Below, one piece after another: positions 1-7,716 of a stretch of DNA of 64,000 nucleotides (within the stretch, counting starts at the first letter, position 1; every line of letters begins with the position of its first letter). Origin of the DNA: KBS-96 sp964247975 (lineage in GTDB: Bacteria; Acidobacteriota; Terriglobia; Bryobacterales; Bryobacteraceae); contig CAXTWH010000020.1 in assembly GCA_964247975.1 (NCBI GenBank), positions 23,702-87,701 on the forward strand, given 5' to 3'. The notes beneath the pieces are model-generated. The model made no database searches. It was not told the DNA's origin and saw only the letters and a list, made by a program, of their open reading frames with translations. The position numbers and the translations under genes were made by a program.

Positions 1-231
1 CTGCGCCATAGTGGTTAGCGCGCCAATGTGCAGGCCGCCGTCGTTTTGCCGTTCCACTCCGCGCAGCGGGAGGCCGTTCAGATCGACAACCAGGCTGGGC
101 CGGAGCACATTCTGCGCCATCAAATCGACGAGCGAAGTGCCTCCGGCAACGAACATGCTGCCCGGTTCGGAGGTTTTCAGTTGAATCGCCTGGGCAGAAC
201 CGGAAGCTCGGGCAAAGCGGCAGGGGGTCAT
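1..231 (-). CDS. Molybdenum hydroxylase FAD-binding subunit (CoxM/XdhB-like), partial
   Basis: This is the N-terminal 77 residues of the FAD subunit of a xanthine dehydrogenase/aldehyde oxidoreductase; the rest lies beyond the left edge. The start (MTPCRFARAS) and the flavin-binding stretch VAGGTSLVDLM match the CoxM/YagS family. The ATG at 231-229 overlaps the TGA of the upstream FeS-subunit gene in an ATGA arrangement, so the two are probably translationally coupled. In the family this subunit passes electrons from the FeS subunit to FAD. The molybdopterin subunit is expected next, outside the window. Confidence 0.85.
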   Translation of the reverse strand, partial: MTPCRFARASGSAQAIQLKTSEPGSMFVAGGTSLVDLMAQNVLRPSLVVDLNGLPLRGVERQNDGGLHIGALTTMAQ

Positions 232-800
232 GCGCCGCCTCCGCCTGCAAGAACCAAATCTTTACTCTGAAGCGTTTCTTGTTTCTGCTGCACTTCGCGG
301 ATAGCGGCCACGATGTTCTGATAGGCCGCACAACGGCACAGATTGCCGCTCATCTGCTCCCTGATGTCCTGTTCGGTACGAGCATGGCCTTCGCGCAGAA
401 GTCCAAGACCGGACATAATCTGTCCTGGCGTGCAGAATCCGCATTGAAACGCGTCATGCTCGATAAACGCTTTCTGGAGCGGATGGAGTTCGTCGCCGTT
501 GGCCACGCCTTCTACGGTTTGAATCTCATCACCATCATGCAAAATCGCGAGCGTAATGCAGGAGTAGCGCCGCTCGCCATTGACGAGCACCGTGCAAGCT
601 CCGCATTGACCATGCGCGCAGCCGACCTTTGTACCGAGCAGATCGAGGTGATCGCGAATGGCATCAACCAAAGTGGTTTGCGGCTCCACTTCGATTTGTT
701 TTTCTTCCCCATTTACCGTCAACCTGATGGAAACCGCTTCCGGCCCGTAAATACGATCATTGTCTAATTTCACGTGGTTCGTTTTCCCCTTTCGCCACAT
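228..800 (-). CDS. 2Fe-2S subunit of molybdenum hydroxylase (CoxS/PaoA-like)
   Basis: This small electron-transfer subunit has two [2Fe-2S] centres. The N-terminal ferredoxin fold carries cysteines 61, 66, 69 and 81 (CAHGQCGAC...C). The C-terminal helical domain carries C120, C123, C155 and C157 (CGFC ... CRC). At 190 residues it is close to the usual 150-200. The annotated ATG at 800 overlaps the end of the damaged SnoaL-like gene. An alternative GTG at 773 lies about 12 bases after GGGG and gives a start nearer the family norm. No Tat signal is visible, so a cytoplasmic enzyme is likely. The gene belongs to the minus-strand cluster with a SOD and a YcaC-like hydrolase. The substrate cannot be read from this subunit. 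Confidence 0.93.
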   Translation of the reverse strand: MWRKGKTNHVKLDNDRIYGPEAVSIRLTVNGEEKQIEVEPQTTLVDAIRDHLDLLGTKVGCAHGQCGACTVLVNGERRYSCITLAILHDGDEIQTVEGVANGDELHPLQKAFIEHDAFQCGFCTPGQIMSGLGLLREGHARTEQDIREQMSGNLCRCAAYQNIVAAIREVQQKQETLQSKDLVLAGGGGA

Positions 801-1152
801 CTGTTCCGTGATTGCGCGGTGTAGACGACAAGAATGCTCGTCGAAGACATAACGGCCAGCTTTTTATCCAACGCCGTTCGATGAAGCCGCAGATTCTTTG
901 ACTGCACGCCGTGCTGCGGAAGAAGAATTCGTTCACGGTATGGAACTGGTCCAGGGCAGCCACAACCGCGTCCTGGCCCTGAGCGCGGAGGGGGACAGGA
1001 TCGCTGATCTCCCAAACCCCATCCGGCATCCACAAGTTACGGAAGGCGTCGCGATCATAACGAATCGCGGCATCATCGAATCGAGCGAGCAGGTCTTCGA
1101 TGTCGCGCTCCGTTATCAGTTTCGCCAGTAACTGCTCGGTCTCGTTCGCCAT
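757..1152 (-). pseudogene. SnoaL-like (NTF2-fold) protein, C-terminally damaged
   Basis: The first ~80 residues look like a SnoaL-like polyketide-cyclase/dehydratase-fold protein. They have the typical LITERDIEDLLARF opening, DAFRNLWMPDGVWE, and LDQFHTVNEFFFRST near residue 80. After that the sequence (CSQRICGFIERRW...) no longer resembles the fold, which normally continues for another 50-60 residues with a beta-sheet rich in His, Trp and Arg. The next reading frame does not restore it either. A small deletion or rearrangement is more likely than a single frameshift. The 3' end overlaps the start of the FeS subunit gene by 44 bases, another sign that the original end is lost. A shortened protein with a novel C-terminus cannot be excluded. 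Confidence 0.5.
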
Positions 1153-1167
1153 GTTTTCCGATTCTTC

Positions 1168-1806
1168 CTAGGCGTGCTGCAACTGCGCCTGATGGCTCAG
1201 GTGCGCCGCAATAAAGCCGAAGTTCGGCAGGTGTTCGGAATACAGCTTGCCCAGAGGCGCGCCGTACTTACTTGACCAATCGGCTAAGATTTCGGCGATG
1301 ACCATGTTGGTGTTGGCGATTTTGACGCCGGCTTGGCTCATGCGGAACATCGAGGCCATTAATGCATGCTGATTGACGGTTCCCGAAGCGTCCATCACTG
1401 CGTATACGTCGTAGCCGTCCTGTACCGCCCCAAGCGCCGGGAAGGTGAGGCAGACATCGGCCGTTACCCCGGCAATAATCAGCTTCTTGCGTCCGGTTTT
1501 CCGGACTGCTTCCACAAACTTCGGATCGCGCCAAGCGTTGATGATGAGCCGATTGATGATCGGCGCATGCGGGAGCGCAGCAATCAGTTCCGGAAAAAGC
1601 GGACCGTTCGCGCCATCCGGGTTGCTGGTAGTAAGAATGGTAGGCAGGTTAAATACCTGGGCCGCTCCCGCCAGCCACAAAGCTTGATTTTTCAGATGCA
1701 GCGCGTCAATGTCGGCAAGCCCGAAGTTCATGGTGCCGACCTGGTGATCAACCAGCAGCATGGCGCAGTTCTCGGTAGTCAGAGTTTCGAAAGTATGATC
1801 ATTCAT
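1168..1806 (-). CDS. Isochorismatase-family hydrolase (YcaC-like)
   Basis: This is a cysteine hydrolase of the isochorismatase-like superfamily, closest in layout to YcaC. The catalytic Asp lies in AMLLVDHQVG (D20) and the nucleophilic Cys in IIAGVTADVCL (C119). The intervening INAWRDPKFVEAVRKTGRKK is typical of YcaC proteins. YcaC-type enzymes are cytoplasmic oligomers whose natural substrate is uncertain. At 212 residues it is full length. An SD-like GAGGA precedes the ATG. It sits directly after the SOD gene (25 bases), probably in the same transcript. A second, truncated copy of this fold lies at 5078-5468. Confidence 0.9.
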   Translation of the reverse strand: MNDHTFETLTTENCAMLLVDHQVGTMNFGLADIDALHLKNQALWLAGAAQVFNLPTILTTSNPDGANGPLFPELIAALPHAPIINRLIINAWRDPKFVEAVRKTGRKKLIIAGVTADVCLTFPALGAVQDGYDVYAVMDASGTVNQHALMASMFRMSQAGVKIANTNMVIAEILADWSSKYGAPLGKLYSEHLPNFGFIAAHLSHQAQLQHA

Positions 1807-1831
1807 ATGGATGTTCCTCAGCAGTGTGAAA

Positions 1832-2518
1832 TTAAAGTTGTTTCTTTCCGGCGTAAAAATTTTCGAGGCGTTGCGTCACCACATCCCAGGCCACCACGTT
1901 CCACCAGGCTTTGAGATACTCGGCGCGGCGATTCTGGTATTTCAAATAATAGGAGTGCTCCCAAAGATCGCAGGCGAGCAGGCCGGGCCGCCCGTGCAGC
2001 AGCACGCTGTCCTGGTTCGGCAGCGTCAGAATTTCCAATCCGTGCGTTTGCGGGTTAATGACGAGAAACGCCCATCCGGAGCCGAAATGCTTGGTAGCGG
2101 CATCCGTAAACTTTTCCTGAAAGTTTTCAAAACTGCCGAAGTCTTTCGCGATGCTTTCGGCTAGTTTCTTTTCCGGCTTTGTGTTTTGCGCCGGCCCGAT
2201 CACTTTCCAGAAGAACTGATGGTTGGCGTGACCGCCGCCGTTGTTGCGAACCGTGGTGCGGACTTCTTCAGGAATCTGGTCCAGTTGGCGCATAATGTCT
2301 TCAATCACCTTTCCGGCAAATTGAGGATACGGGGCCAGCGCTTTGTTCACGTTATCGATGTAAGTCTGGTGGTGCTTCCGGTGGTGCAGGTGCATCGTTT
2401 CCCGGTCGATGTAAGGCTCCAGCGCCTCATAAGGGTAGCGCAAGGTGGGCAGGGTGTAATGCGGCGACAGTGCTTCCTGGTGTGTCGCCGGTTTTTCTTC
2501 GAGAGTGTCAGCAGCCAT
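1832..2518 (-). CDS. Superoxide dismutase, Mn/Fe type
   Basis: Converts superoxide to oxygen and hydrogen peroxide. Metal ligands are visible by alignment with E. coli SodA: H45 (LHHRKHH), H100 (GGGHANH), D184 and H188 (CDLWEHSYYLKY). The active-site Gln comes from the C-terminal domain (PNQDS, Q169) and Gly replaces the FeSOD Gln in GGGH, which favours Mn or cambialistic use. The ~20-residue N-terminal extension (MAADTLEEKPATHQEALSPH) is absent from the second SOD at 21554. It is not an obvious signal peptide. AGGAAA precedes the ATG. The gene follows the porin pseudogene after a 244-base gap and precedes the YcaC-like gene. Confidence 0.96.
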   Translation of the reverse strand: MAADTLEEKPATHQEALSPHYTLPTLRYPYEALEPYIDRETMHLHHRKHHQTYIDNVNKALAPYPQFAGKVIEDIMRQLDQIPEEVRTTVRNNGGGHANHQFFWKVIGPAQNTKPEKKLAESIAKDFGSFENFQEKFTDAATKHFGSGWAFLVINPQTHGLEILTLPNQDSVLLHGRPGLLACDLWEHSYYLKYQNRRAEYLKAWWNVVAWDVVTQRLENFYAGKKQL

Positions 2519-2762
2519 ACGGGTTCAGTTTCCTTTCTGAGTTAAAAGTGACGTTCGGTCGGGCCTGGTTTAGGGGCAATTTACATTCTGAGTTTGAACG
2601 GAGTGTTGCGGCGCAACCATTCTTCGGAGGAAGAGAATTGTTCCAGCCTTTGGCATTGTCCAAACCTGTACGATCAGATAGAATCATCCGAGTGAAGCGG
2701 TCCGCAGTGCGCCTGTTGAAATCATGCTTGTTTTTGTCCAACATTTATTCCTTTTGATCCTT

Positions 2763-4184
2763 TCAAAAATGAAATGTGATCCAGCCCGCTACGTAATCGA
2801 GATTTTGCGACCGCGTCGCCTCGTTTAAGTACAGCCCATTGAGAAAGTGCGACCAGTACGCCGTGGTCGTCCAATGCGATGACGGATTCCACTCGATCTC
2901 GACCGCGTTCTGATCGCCGACATAACGGGCTCGGGAGCCGTTCGGACGCACCAGTAAAATCGGTCCGGGCAGGTAAATGCCGTCGTTTAAGCGCTAACGC
3001 CAGAACCAGTCCGAGTTAAGCGACACACGCACGTTCTTGCGAGGATGAAGCTCCAGTTCGGGCCGGAGATCGTAGAAGTTAGATGGACCCGCCAAGCCTT
3101 CCTCGCCGAAGTAGTGCAGCGAGGCAAACAGCGGGTTGAATGACCCTAAATCGCGGTCAGACGCGCCGGAATCACCGCTGGCAATGCCGCTCTTTAAACC
3201 CAAGCGCGGATGCCATTGTGCGCCGCTGAAGTTATAACCCGTATTGGTGGATACGCCCCAGGCTTGAATGCCCCGGGAGCCGAAGCGCCCGAACTGCTCG
3301 ACCACTTCCCAGTCGTAATCCCAGCCCTCACTCACCCGCCATAAGCGTGCGCCCACGGTGTGCCGCTGCTCGCGTCCAATGCCTCGCGCATACAAGGATT
3401 GCTTCTGGTCAAAGGCAAAGTAATAAGCATCCACACCGCTGTGATGAAAGGCAGGCAGTTGTCGCGTGCCGTAAACTCCGGCAAAAGCTGTTTGATGGGC
3501 CGGAATATCATCGAAATCATCAAGCCGGTTCACAACCGGGCGCGCCGCAAAAGAGTCCACGCGCCAGTTTGTCGAACAATAAGTGAGCTTGGCGCCATCA
3601 AAGGGACGTCGCACGTTCGGACCCTCGCGCATGTCCACCAGTCGCCCAGAGCCGTAGACCATCTCCTGACGTCCAACCCTCAGCGTGAGGACGCCCCTGT
3701 GCGTTCGGGCCAGCGTGATCTCCGCAAAAGCTTGGTTCAGATCGCCGCGATCTTCGTCGATATCCGGGCGCGGCCCACCCACGCGTCCGTTCTCCAGATC
3801 GCCTTTAAACTTCACGAAGACACGCACCCGGTCACTCAAATGCAAGTCGAGATGCAGCATATAACGCTGCAACAAATAGCCGTTCGGGTCATCAGAACCG
3901 TTGCCGAGCGGAGGAGTGCTGAACGATTCATACCATTGCCGTTCCTGGCCGCCTATCGAAAGAAACCGGTTCGAGCTTTCAGACCCCAGCGGAATGTAAT
4001 GCAGCCGGTCATACACATCCTGGCGCTTCGATTCGTCACGCAGCGCCTGATAATTTTCTTCGCTCGGCAGCAGCCAATCGGGCAGCGGAGACCCGCACAG
4101 ACCTTGTGCCGGAAGCTGCAAACAACCGAGTCCGAAACCGAGCATGAGCTTAATGAGCTTGTTGCTGATCCAATCCCGGTTCAT
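2763..4184 (-). pseudogene. Alginate-export-family outer-membrane porin interrupted by in-frame TAG
   Basis: This would be a beta-barrel outer-membrane protein of the alginate_exp/OprD-like family. It starts with a signal peptide (MNRDWISNKLIKLMLGFG...). Family features include the repeated amphipathic strands, the RVGRQEMVYGSGRLVDMREGPN region, and a C-terminal stretch ending GWITFHF, whose final Phe is normal for an outer-membrane beta-barrel. A TAG at 2996-2994 interrupts the reading frame after ...LNSDWFWR. The same frame then continues without a break to 2763 (RLNDGIYLPGP...). Relatives commonly read WFWRES here, so a Glu codon mutated to amber (GAG to TAG) is the simplest explanation. 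The start at 4184 overlaps the TGA of the ABM gene (ATGA); a longer ORF to 4316 only reads through that gene. Confidence 0.8.
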
Positions 4185-4531
4185 CGTGCTGCTTCCGGGT
4201 TTGTTCTTTCTACGAGAGCGCGAATGCGATAAGTGCGCAGGCGAGTTTCCAGCGCTAAACGGAATGGCAGAACAAAAGCCGGACCAACCGCCCGGTTGTT
4301 TTCCATCGCGAGCCAATCTTTTTCAGTCGTCCAGCGGGCGAGATTGATGACCTCCGTTCCATCATCGCTTTGCAGAATGTGGGCGGACAGGAGGCCGGGC
4401 AACGTCTTCACCCAAGTCTCGACCGCTTCCCGTAACAGGTCTGCCACGAGGTTCTGTTCATCTGGTTTGACTCGGAATGCCACAAGGCGAATTAGCCCAG
4501 CCCGGTCTGAGTTCGCGGAAAGATTATTCAT
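4181..4531 (-). CDS. Antibiotic biosynthesis monooxygenase (ABM) domain protein
   Basis: A small ferredoxin-like-fold ABM protein of about 116 residues from the chosen start MNNLSANSDR. It shows the family pattern LIRLVAFRVKPDEQ, then LREAVETWVKTLPGLLSAHILQSDDGTEVINLARW, then WLAMENN. ABM proteins include cofactor-free quinone-forming monooxygenases and haem-degrading enzymes; the exact activity is not readable here. The upstream extension to 4615 would overlap the cupin gene and is not typical of the fold. AAGG lies upstream of the chosen ATG. The gene lies 19 bases after the cupin gene and overlaps the porin gene by 4 bases, so the three form one operon. Confidence 0.8.
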   Translation of the reverse strand: MNNLSANSDRAGLIRLVAFRVKPDEQNLVADLLREAVETWVKTLPGLLSAHILQSDDGTEVINLARWTTEKDWLAMENNRAVGPAFVLPFRLALETRLRTYRIRALVERTNPEAAR

Positions 4532-4550
4532 AGGAAACTTACCTTGTCGG

Positions 4551-5468
4551 CTACGAACTGGAAGCGTGCAGGTCCATGCGCGGATCGCCCACGCTGCGCA
4601 AAGCGTCCGGTTCATTTACGGGCTTCATGCCGACTTCGGCCATGAGTTGCCGGACCTTTCCCATGTCAGCTTTCATGGGACACCCCTTGGGCGGCAGAGT
4701 GCGTACCGGGGCCGGTTCGCCCAGTTCGGTTATGGTGCGCTCGAATCCGGCTGGAACATATGAGTTCAAAATCCGCGCGGTGTCCGAATCCACCCGAAAG
4801 CTATGCACTGTGCCGGGCGGCACGGCGACGTAGAAGCCCGCCTCGCCTTTCATTGTTTTTCCACCGATGAGAAACGTGATCTCTCCTTCGAGAATGTAAA
4901 ACGTTTCCAACTGCGTATGCGTGTGCGGAGGCGGCCCTGAGTCTTTTAGACACAGTTCTTCCAGCAGCGAATATTGTCCGTTGGTGGTTTCGCCGGTGGC
5001 CAAGATCATCCACAAGATATCCACCTGCCAGTAGGCGGGTGCGTCCGAATTGCTTTGCAGCAGCGGGTTCGGCTTCATGGTTTTGCCTTGTAATGGGAGG
5101 TGGTTTAGCGCGCTCCGACTCAGCTTTTTGCGGCCGGTCTTTTCGACCGCCTTGACGAAGTTCGGATCATCCCAGGCGCTGATGGGACCGGGCCGGTACA
5201 CCACTTCGACATCAGGAAACAGCTTGAGGATTTCCGGCATTAGCGGCCCGTTGGGGCCCTGGGCAAAACTGGCCGTAATTACCGTGGGCAGGTTGTGAAC
5301 TTTCGCGGTTTGCGCTAAAGCCAGCACGTTGCTGCGAAACTGATCGAGTCGAATGTCCTGCACGCCAAGCATGGTGCTGGTCTGATGATCGATGAGCAGC
5401 ATGGCGCAGTTGTCTGCCGTCAAGCGGTCCAGATAAGAATTTTGAGGGTTGGTCCCGTTGTTAGACAT
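4551..5468 (-). CDS. Truncated YcaC-like hydrolase fused in frame to a cupin
   Basis: Residues 1-115 copy the first half of a YcaC-like isochorismatase fold (AMLLIDHQTSTM with the catalytic Asp, then ISAWDDPNFVKAVEKTGRKKL). The match stops exactly before the segment that would carry the nucleophilic Cys. A short linker (SRSALNHLPLQGKT) leads into a complete cupin beginning at M131 (5078), with metal-binding H182, H184, E188 and H222 (PHTHTQLETFYILEG ... PGTVHSF). The cupin has its own AAGG site before ATG 5078, so it is probably translated independently. The hydrolase half should be inactive. The linker reads like a former 5' untranslated leader, suggesting a deletion between two adjacent genes that happened to keep the frame. 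Confidence 0.8.
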   Translation of the reverse strand: MSNNGTNPQNSYLDRLTADNCAMLLIDHQTSTMLGVQDIRLDQFRSNVLALAQTAKVHNLPTVITASFAQGPNGPLMPEILKLFPDVEVVYRPGPISAWDDPNFVKAVEKTGRKKLSRSALNHLPLQGKTMKPNPLLQSNSDAPAYWQVDILWMILATGETTNGQYSLLEELCLKDSGPPPHTHTQLETFYILEGEITFLIGGKTMKGEAGFYVAVPPGTVHSFRVDSDTARILNSYVPAGFERTITELGEPAPVRTLPPKGCPMKADMGKVRQLMAEVGMKPVNEPDALRSVGDPRMDLHASSS

Positions 5469-5518
5469 TGGGGAAAACTCCTACCCTGAGTCTGACCGAG
5501 ATTTCCAGAAATCACTAT

Positions 5519-5560
5519 TCCTCCGAGGAGAGTAAATCATCCTAGCCTTTCGGATAGGAT
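5519..5560 (-). promoter_or_regulatory. Candidate promoter with two inverted repeats upstream of the cupin operon
   Basis: On the minus strand, TTGTCA, 16 bases and TAGGAT resemble a sigma70 promoter. A hairpin-forming repeat (ATCCTA...TAGGAT, 5539-5560) overlaps the spacer and -10. A second odd-centred palindrome (TCCTCGGAGGA, 5519-5529) lies just downstream. Repeats placed this way are typical operator positions. No regulator gene is adjacent, and the assignment rests on sequence pattern only. Confidence 0.35.
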
Positions 5561-5709
5561 TGACAAGGCGGGAAGCGCAACGGCGTTTCTGTTATTCCGT
5601 TATCGCCGACCGAGCAGTTATCCAAAAGAATATAAGCCGGACTTTTTGTGTATTTCGTATTGCTGAGTAAGGGGGTTGAGTATCAGTGGAACGGAAAACC
5701 GGGTCGTGC

Positions 5710-7662
5710 TCAGCGGAACCCGGTCCAGCGCAGCCCAAATCGCCATAGGCGGGGAGCGCCGGTGTTGGGCGTGGGGGTTAGCGCTACCAGGTATTGACGA
5801 TCAAGCAGATTTTCAACGGCTGCCTGCGCGTAAAGGTTGCGTTTGATCTTTTGTTGAGCGGCAATCTGAAGAGCGGCATAGCCTGGCAATTTGAACTGGT
5901 TCAGATCATCGTCGAATTGCAGCCCGAACGCGCGAACTCCGAAAGAAATGAGAGTGCCGTTAGTGGAGTAAGTGACGCCGCCGGTACCTTGTTGTTTTGG
6001 TACTTCGGCCAGCCGCGGCCCGGTAGACAAGCGGGCGTCCGCAAACAGATAATTCAGATCAGTAGACAGGTTATGCCAGCGATAATGATAAGAGGATTCC
6101 ACGCCTTGCGAAAGTCCGCTGGACAGGTTTTTACGCTGTCGCAGAATTAACGCGGGGCTGGTTTGCAGGGTTGAATTTAGGATAAGTTCGCTTAACTCAT
6201 CACGAAATAAGGTCAGCGATAAACGATTGTTTTCTCCTACCCAATCCACTCCTGTTTCCACGCCAACCAGTCGCTCCGGCGCAAGGGCCGGATTAGCCAG
6301 GGTGAGCACGTTGCCGACACGGAAATTCCGGTACAGCTCGTTGAGAGTCGGGGTACGATCACTGCGATAGCCGGAAGCACGAAAGCGCCACTGCCGCCAG
6401 CTCGTTGTTGCGCCCGCATTCGGACTAATAAAAGTGCTGCCTAGACCGGTGAACTGATGCCGGATGCCGCCGTAGAATGTGACCGGCCCTAATTTCGCAT
6501 CAGCCTGCCCAAAGATGCCATGCTGCAGAAGCGTTCCGCCCGCATGAGTAAGAGCGAGCGTTGTATACGAGTATTCATTGCTGGTGCCGTGCGTATCATC
6601 CACATCAGCGCCTACCAGGGTGTTCCAATGAAAGCCGTGATGATTCCAATACGCCGCGCCGCCTAAGTCCTCAGCAGGCACGGTTTGCCGAAGGCTGAGG
6701 CGTTCCACGTTGCGGTTCAGGGAAATAGAAGAATAGGTGCTGTGGTATTGTTCGCGCGTGTGGTAAGCCACAAAGGCTACTTCATCTTTTTGAAAAGCAT
6801 GAGTGTAGCGCAGGGCGAGCGTACCGAGACCGGTGGAATTGTTGGTCAAGCTTGTTCCGTTGTGGCGTTCTTCCGCTAAGGCATCAAATCGCAGATTCAA
6901 TCGGTCAACAGCAGTGATGTAATCAAGGTGAATTACTCCGGTGACAAAGCGCACGTTGGCTTTATCATCAATTCTGCCGCGCAGATTATCGGGAACAATA
7001 TAATAACCATTGCTTGTGAAAGCCCGAAGGTTTGAGGATAATCCGAAACGTCCCCATGTGTTGGAATAGCCTCCGGAAAGTTCTTCAGTGCCGTTGTTGC
7101 CGCCGAAATAGTTAAACAGAATATGTTGGCCTTGTGTTTCGGGCGAGAACATGGAAATAGCGCCTGCCAATGCTTGGTAGCCGAAAACGGAGGTGTTTGC
7201 ACCCCGGACCAGTTCCACGCGGTCAATGTAATTGGGATCAACCCGGGTCCAGTAAATCCAGCCTCCAAACGGATCGTTTAACGGAACCCCGTCCCAAAGC
7301 ACCAGAGTGCGGCTTGCGCCGGTGGAGCCGATTGCGCGAAGCGATACGCCTTGCGTGGTAGGATTTGCGACCAGACTGGAGGAGCGACGATACAAGCTGA
7401 AGCCCGGTACTTGCCGCAAACGATCATCGAGATTAATTCCGGGAATCTGCAATAACTGCTTGGCGCCTAAAATTTCCATTGATGCCGGGGTTTCGGAAGT
7501 AAGCTTCTCCGAAACGGTGACAGTAGTTTGCAGGATAGGTGGTTGCGGCGGGGCCGGAACAGAAGAGTTATCCGAAGAAGTCGGAGCAACCTGCGCGGCC
7601 AAAGCGATGGAACATAGCACCAAACAAAGGAAGCGAACAGCAAGAAGAAACACTTCTTCCAT
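5710..7662 (-). CDS. TonB-dependent outer-membrane receptor
   Basis: Imports a substrate such as a siderophore, cobalamin or glycan across the outer membrane using TonB energy. A signal peptide (MEEVFLLAVRFLCLVLCSIALAAQ) is followed by a plug domain (TVTVSEK, LLQIPGINLDDRLRQVPGFSLYRRSSS, GASRTLVLWDGVPLNDPFGGW, VELVRGANTSVFG). A roughly 500-residue beta-barrel ends WRFGLRWTGFR. At about 650 residues it is the size of BtuB/FepA-type receptors. The longer ATG at 7692 adds ten residues before the signal peptide and is less likely. No riboswitch or Fur-like box is evident, so the substrate is unassigned. An acyltransferase gene lies 54 bases upstream on the same strand. Confidence 0.9.
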   Translation of the reverse strand: MEEVFLLAVRFLCLVLCSIALAAQVAPTSSDNSSVPAPPQPPILQTTVTVSEKLTSETPASMEILGAKQLLQIPGINLDDRLRQVPGFSLYRRSSSLVANPTTQGVSLRAIGSTGASRTLVLWDGVPLNDPFGGWIYWTRVDPNYIDRVELVRGANTSVFGYQALAGAISMFSPETQGQHILFNYFGGNNGTEELSGGYSNTWGRFGLSSNLRAFTSNGYYIVPDNLRGRIDDKANVRFVTGVIHLDYITAVDRLNLRFDALAEERHNGTSLTNNSTGLGTLALRYTHAFQKDEVAFVAYHTREQYHSTYSSISLNRNVERLSLRQTVPAEDLGGAAYWNHHGFHWNTLVGADVDDTHGTSNEYSYTTLALTHAGGTLLQHGIFGQADAKLGPVTFYGGIRHQFTGLGSTFISPNAGATTSWRQWRFRASGYRSDRTPTLNELYRNFRVGNVLTLANPALAPERLVGVETGVDWVGENNRLSLTLFRDELSELILNSTLQTSPALILRQRKNLSSGLSQGVESSYHYRWHNLSTDLNYLFADARLSTGPRLAEVPKQQGTGGVTYSTNGTLISFGVRAFGLQFDDDLNQFKLPGYAALQIAAQQKIKRNLYAQAAVENLLDRQYLVALTPTPNTGAPRLWRFGLRWTGFR

Positions 7663-7716
7663 TAAACTGCAAGCGTGGCAAAGAACGTACATTGGATAAA
7701 TAAAAATGGGTTGTTT

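Noticed and set aside
2508..2744. 78-residue minus-strand ORF upstream of the first SOD
   Set aside because: No SD, no family and atypical composition; it appears to be an untranslated spacer between the porin remnant and SOD.
3360..4232. 290-residue plus-strand ORF opposite the porin gene
   Set aside because: It is the complement of a recognisable porin sequence, lacks any family pattern and has no SD.
5539..5560. Hairpin as terminator of the TonB receptor transcript
   Set aside because: No T run follows in the leftward direction and it overlaps a -10-like sequence; a regulatory role fits better.
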